Assembly (NCBI GenBank): GCA_002492075.1
Contig: DKXD01000108.1
Span: forward strand, 1-5,498
Source: Ruminococcaceae bacterium UBA7135
GTDB lineage: Bacteria > Bacillota > Clostridia > Oscillospirales > Ruminococcaceae
DNA: 5,498 bases
Direction of reading: 5' to 3'
In this document: positions 2,546 to 5,498 of the stretch, in pieces
Layout: each line of letters starts with the position of its first letter
How positions within the stretch are numbered: position 1 is the first letter of the stretch
Translations under genes and position numbers: made by a program
The notes under the pieces: model-generated
The model's database searches: none
What the model was told of the DNA's origin: nothing
Seen by the model: the letters and a program-made list of their open reading frames with translations, nothing else

Positions 2546-5498
2546 AAACAGACGACATTTTTGAAGCTATAACAGACATTGACGACAAATTTTTGGACGA
2601 AGCCCGTCAAACCGATTTCAGCGGCGATCAGCCTATTGTGGTACGTCCCGCGCCAAGAAAGCCTCTTTGGAAAACGCTCGTGCCGATAGCCGCGTGTATC
2701 GCGGTGCTTTGTACGGCGGGAGCAATCGGAGTAAAGTATCTGCATGGGCGCGGCGGTATCGAAACGTCAGGTTCCGCGTCGTCCAATGAATACCCCTCGT
2801 CAACCGAGGAGTTCCAATATCCCGATGAAGCTAAATTCATAGTCAGCGAAAAGTATTCCGAGGATCCGTCGCTTTTTAATTCCTGTTATCAGAGTTATAC
2901 GATATGGGACAACGAGGATACTTACGCAAAAAGCTATAAGGAGCTTGCCGCGCAGAGCGACCTCATAGTCGCGGGAGAATTCGCGGACCACACTCACCAA
3001 ACGCAAGACCCCGGTCAAATTTATGTAAGCGATCCCAATATAGAAGACCTTGCTTTGAATTACCTGCGCGTTGAAAACGTGATAAAAGGCGACATAAAGG
3101 CGGGGCAATATGTTCTGATAAATCAGAGCGTTCAGATAAGCGCGGGCGGTGATCGCGCTGTCCAGATAAACTCCGGTGACCGCTTGACGCCCATGTTTAA
3201 AGGCGACAGGTGGATATACTTCCTAAAAAAGAACGGCGACTGGTACGAATCCGTAAACGGTCCGCAAGGACGTTATCCGATGCCCGGAAACAACAACGTT
3301 GACGTTTCAAACTCCGGGGAAATAGGTATGGTGGATAAATACTGCGCTTTGTCGAACGCCGCACCCGCCCGCGACGAGATATACGATACTGTTGTGTCTA
3401 TTCTGGAAACGGCAAAACCAAAGCTTGAAGAAATATCCGTTCCGGACAATAATGGCGAGCAAAACACCTTCGTTATGGAAGAGTTCCCTGAGTTTTCTTT
3501 TGTTGTATCGAATAATTATGTAAGATACATTCTGAAAACGTCACCCGAAACGGATACAGTATTTGATTTCGATATTTTTGGTGTAAATTCGAAAATCAAC
3601 AATCTTTATCTTGCTGATCTCAACGGCGACGGCAAGCGTGAGATATGCGCAACGGTATATGAAGCGGAAAAAGGACAAAGTATTATGGTCTGCGATTTTG
3701 CTGACGGACTTAACGAGGAGGGCACTGTTGTTGATACCATAGCCAACTCGCTATACTCGCTCCCTTCGATGGCTTGGGAGTATGAGTACGCGCTTGCGGC
3801 GGAGGACGGCATACTCAAGGCGGTGAAAACCGAGTGGCAGCCGATGTATGCATCGACTATCCCGAATGAGATATCCCGTGAGCCGCTCACCTTGGATATG
3901 ATGGTGAGAATAAACGCATCATATGAATTTAAAGAAGTCACCGTTCCTCTGCCCGGCGCGCGGAATGACTTCGTTATGGAGGAGTTCCCCGGTTATAACT
4001 TCACCGCGACATACGAGAACGTTCTTCTGAACGCGTATATGATGAATGCGGTGGATGTGGCGATCATAAGAGGCGACCCAATGGAGAACCTGTTCCTGTG
4101 CGACCTGAACGGCGACGGCAGGCGCGAGCTTTGCGCGACGGTGGTAACCGACGGCGTGAAAAGTGTTGATGTAATTGATTTCGCAAACGATAAATGTTAC
4201 ACAATGCAGGGCAAGACATGGTGTATGTATTCGCTTGAAGTCGAGAATGGGGAACTTAATCTTGTTGAGAGCGAACCTATGGAGGGCAACCTCGCGCCTA
4301 CGTATGTAACGAATTTGGTACTCTCGCTTGACAATATGATGCCGGTACTTCCCGGTAACGATGTCACAAAGATAGGTGACGAAAAGCGTTTCATGCTGGT
4401 TGAGTTCCCCGACAAGACATTTGAGATCATAGACGGTAAAATCGTTATGGACGATATAAAAGCGCCGGCGGGTACTATGCGCAATTCCGTGATAGGTGGC
4501 ATTGAGTACTATCTCACCGACCTCAATGGTGACTTCAAGCGTGAGATCTGCGCATGGGGCAGTATCGGAAGCGGTATTGTTAGCACTTATATTGTGGTTT
4601 ACGACATTGCAAACAACGAAAGCTATTATTACAAGCCACCCAAAGCGTTAAAAGAGCTTGTTTCGCTTGATATGGAGAAAGACCCGCTGGATGACGTGCT
4701 GTATGTGGTAACTAACGAATACCACTCCGACAAGGAAATATCCCGCGAGCCGCTGACGCTTGATATTCTGGAGAAAGTGTCGAAATCGGATAATGCTTAT
4801 GAAGAAATTCCGTTGTTCATCGATCAGACGTTCACCAAAGAGGACTTCCCGGGCGTTGAGTTTACGGTCGACACAACCACCGAAGTACCGACGTTCCGTT
4901 TCGACTGGGAAAGTTCAAGTATCGCAAATAATGTCAACCGTGTATTTCTTTATGACGCTGACGGCGACGGTAAACGCGAGATATGCCTGAACTGTCCGTT
5001 TGCCGGCAACGGTATTATCAGAGTTTACAGCTATATGGATAACGGAAAAATGGGCTGCGCGGTTTATTATGAGGACGGCGGCTGTTGGCTTGGCGGAGGA
5101 GAGAACGGCACGTTGAAGTATTATACAAACGACAAGATCGAGCCGTTCAAGTTCTCCAAATCGGATCTCAAGCCGACTTTCGCGCAAAGCTATTCTTATG
5201 AGATTTTGGGTTGGGATCATACCTTGGATTTCAGCGAGATCGCGCCGGTGTTCGGTACCTATAATATATCAATAAAGGATCGTACATTGAAGATCAATGG
5301 TAAAAGCGCCGATAGCGAAAACAATGTGCTTTTCGATTCGGGTGCACAGCTCTCGGAACTGTATACAATGTACGATAAGGAAGAGCGCACTCTTACTTTC
5401 GTCTTTACGTGCGAGGAGACCGGTAATGTAAGCGCTTTAAAGGTCTCGGAAAGAAATACCGCTGAAATATATCATTATGAAAAAGGCGTAACCTTATT
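2542..5498 (+). CDS. Large one-TM probable anti-sigma / sensor protein with four Ca-loop repeats (partial, runs off window)
   Basis: The frame is open for 985 codons with no stop; the C-terminus lies beyond the window. Residues 1-41 form a short cytoplasmic part (starting MKTDDIFEAITDIDDKFLDE) that would bind the sigma factor. Residues 42-64 are one TM helix preceded by basic residues, so the remaining 920 or more residues should be outside the cell. A first ectodomain (about 134-250) has SDLIVAGEF, VIKGDIKAG, GDRWIYFLKK and GPQGRYP, a β-rich type I have seen in clostridial surface proteins but cannot name. Four tandem units follow, opening with an F[VMT]xxEFP-like motif at 310, 477, 617 and 764 (the fourth reads FTKEDFP). 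Each contains a loop D-x-[ND]-G-D-x-[KR]-R-E at 359, 521, 660 and 805. The loop fits the nine-residue calcium loop of FG-GAP/VCBS-type repeats, but the spacing is far longer than one propeller blade. ISREPLTLD recurs at 444 and 733. The anti-sigma role is inferred from the ATGA overlap, topology and short cytoplasmic tail. No zinc-type anti-sigma motif is visible. Confidence 0.85.
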   Translation, partial: MKTDDIFEAITDIDDKFLDEARQTDFSGDQPIVVRPAPRKPLWKTLVPIAACIAVLCTAGAIGVKYLHGRGGIETSGSASSNEYPSSTEEFQYPDEAKFIVSEKYSEDPSLFNSCYQSYTIWDNEDTYAKSYKELAAQSDLIVAGEFADHTHQTQDPGQIYVSDPNIEDLALNYLRVENVIKGDIKAGQYVLINQSVQISAGGDRAVQINSGDRLTPMFKGDRWIYFLKKNGDWYESVNGPQGRYPMPGNNNVDVSNSGEIGMVDKYCALSNAAPARDEIYDTVVSILETAKPKLEEISVPDNNGEQNTFVMEEFPEFSFVVSNNYVRYILKTSPETDTVFDFDIFGVNSKINNLYLADLNGDGKREICATVYEAEKGQSIMVCDFADGLNEEGTVVDTIANSLYSLPSMAWEYEYALAAEDGILKAVKTEWQPMYASTIPNEISREPLTLDMMVRINASYEFKEVTVPLPGARNDFVMEEFPGYNFTATYENVLLNAYMMNAVDVAIIRGDPMENLFLCDLNGDGRRELCATVVTDGVKSVDVIDFANDKCYTMQGKTWCMYSLEVENGELNLVESEPMEGNLAPTYVTNLVLSLDNMMPVLPGNDVTKIGDEKRFMLVEFPDKTFEIIDGKIVMDDIKAPAGTMRNSVIGGIEYYLTDLNGDFKREICAWGSIGSGIVSTYIVVYDIANNESYYYKPPKALKELVSLDMEKDPLDDVLYVVTNEYHSDKEISREPLTLDILEKVSKSDNAYEEIPLFIDQTFTKEDFPGVEFTVDTTTEVPTFRFDWESSSIANNVNRVFLYDADGDGKREICLNCPFAGNGIIRVYSYMDNGKMGCAVYYEDGGCWLGGGENGTLKYYTNDKIEPFKFSKSDLKPTFAQSYSYEILGWDHTLDFSEIAPVFGTYNISIKDRTLKINGKSADSENNVLFDSGAQLSELYTMYDKEERTLTFVFTCEETGNVSALKVSERNTAEIYHYEKGVTL
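3469..5040 (+). repeat. Four tandem protein repeat units in the anti-sigma ectodomain
   Basis: The units start at about residues 310, 477, 617 and 764 of the protein, with periods of 167, 140 and 147 residues. Shared landmarks per unit are an EFP-type opening motif, then 41-49 residues later the acidic loop DLNGDGKREIC, DLNGDGRRELC, DLNGDFKREIC or DADGDGKREIC, then a hydrophobic strand. ISREPLTLD precedes the second and fourth units. The DNA around loops 1 and 2 (3616-3648 and 4102-4134) is still closely similar, suggesting duplication. The end of the last unit is not sharply defined. Confidence 0.75.

Noticed and set aside
3616..4980. Dockerin-type calcium repeats
   Set aside because: Dockerins are paired repeats of about 22 residues with a 12-residue EF-hand loop. 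Here the loops are about 140-165 residues apart, and the last ligand fits position 9, closer to FG-GAP/VCBS-type loops.

Overview
The window looks like chromosomal DNA from an anaerobic Firmicute of the class Clostridia, probably a gut Oscillospiraceae/Ruminococcus-type organism. The basis is inference from gene content: a clostridial ECF sigma factor followed by a one-TM regulator, an anaerobic ribonucleotide reductase-type glycyl radical domain, strong GGAGG-type ribosome binding sites, extended -10 promoters, and AT-rich spacers between moderate-GC genes. No mobile element, tRNA, rRNA or CRISPR array is visible.

Layout. (1) 1-229: a good promoter (TTGATT / 17 nt / TGA-TAAAAT) and a leader of about 160 nt. 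(2) 230-1378, plus: a six-TM membrane protein with a C-terminal GGDEF domain, probably a diguanylate cyclase. It has a GGEEM signature and no RxxD inhibitory site. (3) 1378-1408: one near-perfect hairpin with U-tracts on both strands, a terminator shared by the two convergent genes. (4) 1418-1687, minus: an 89-residue protein whose C-terminal half is the glycyl radical tail of class III ribonucleotide reductase (NrdD), with no catalytic barrel and no zinc cysteines. Its promoter carries two NrdR-box-like palindromes, one lying exactly between -35 and -10. (5) 1688-1984: a divergent intergenic region. (6) 1985-2545, plus: an ECF sigma factor. (7) 2542 to the window end, plus: a very large one-TM protein overlapping the sigma gene by ATGA. 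It stays open for 985 codons and runs off the window. Its ectodomain has four tandem units of about 140-165 residues, each with a DxNGDGxRE calcium-type loop followed by a conserved Cys.

How the genes work together. Genes 6 and 7 form a translationally coupled sigma / probable anti-sigma pair, in which the long extracellular repeat region would be the sensor. Gene 4 is probably controlled by deoxynucleotide status through NrdR and may act as a spare or accessory radical domain for NrdD, by analogy with GrcA/YfiD for pyruvate formate-lyase. Gene 2 is a separate transcription unit with a c-di-GMP role. The most unusual parts are the NrdR-controlled orphan glycyl radical domain and the oversized repeat-bearing anti-sigma candidate.
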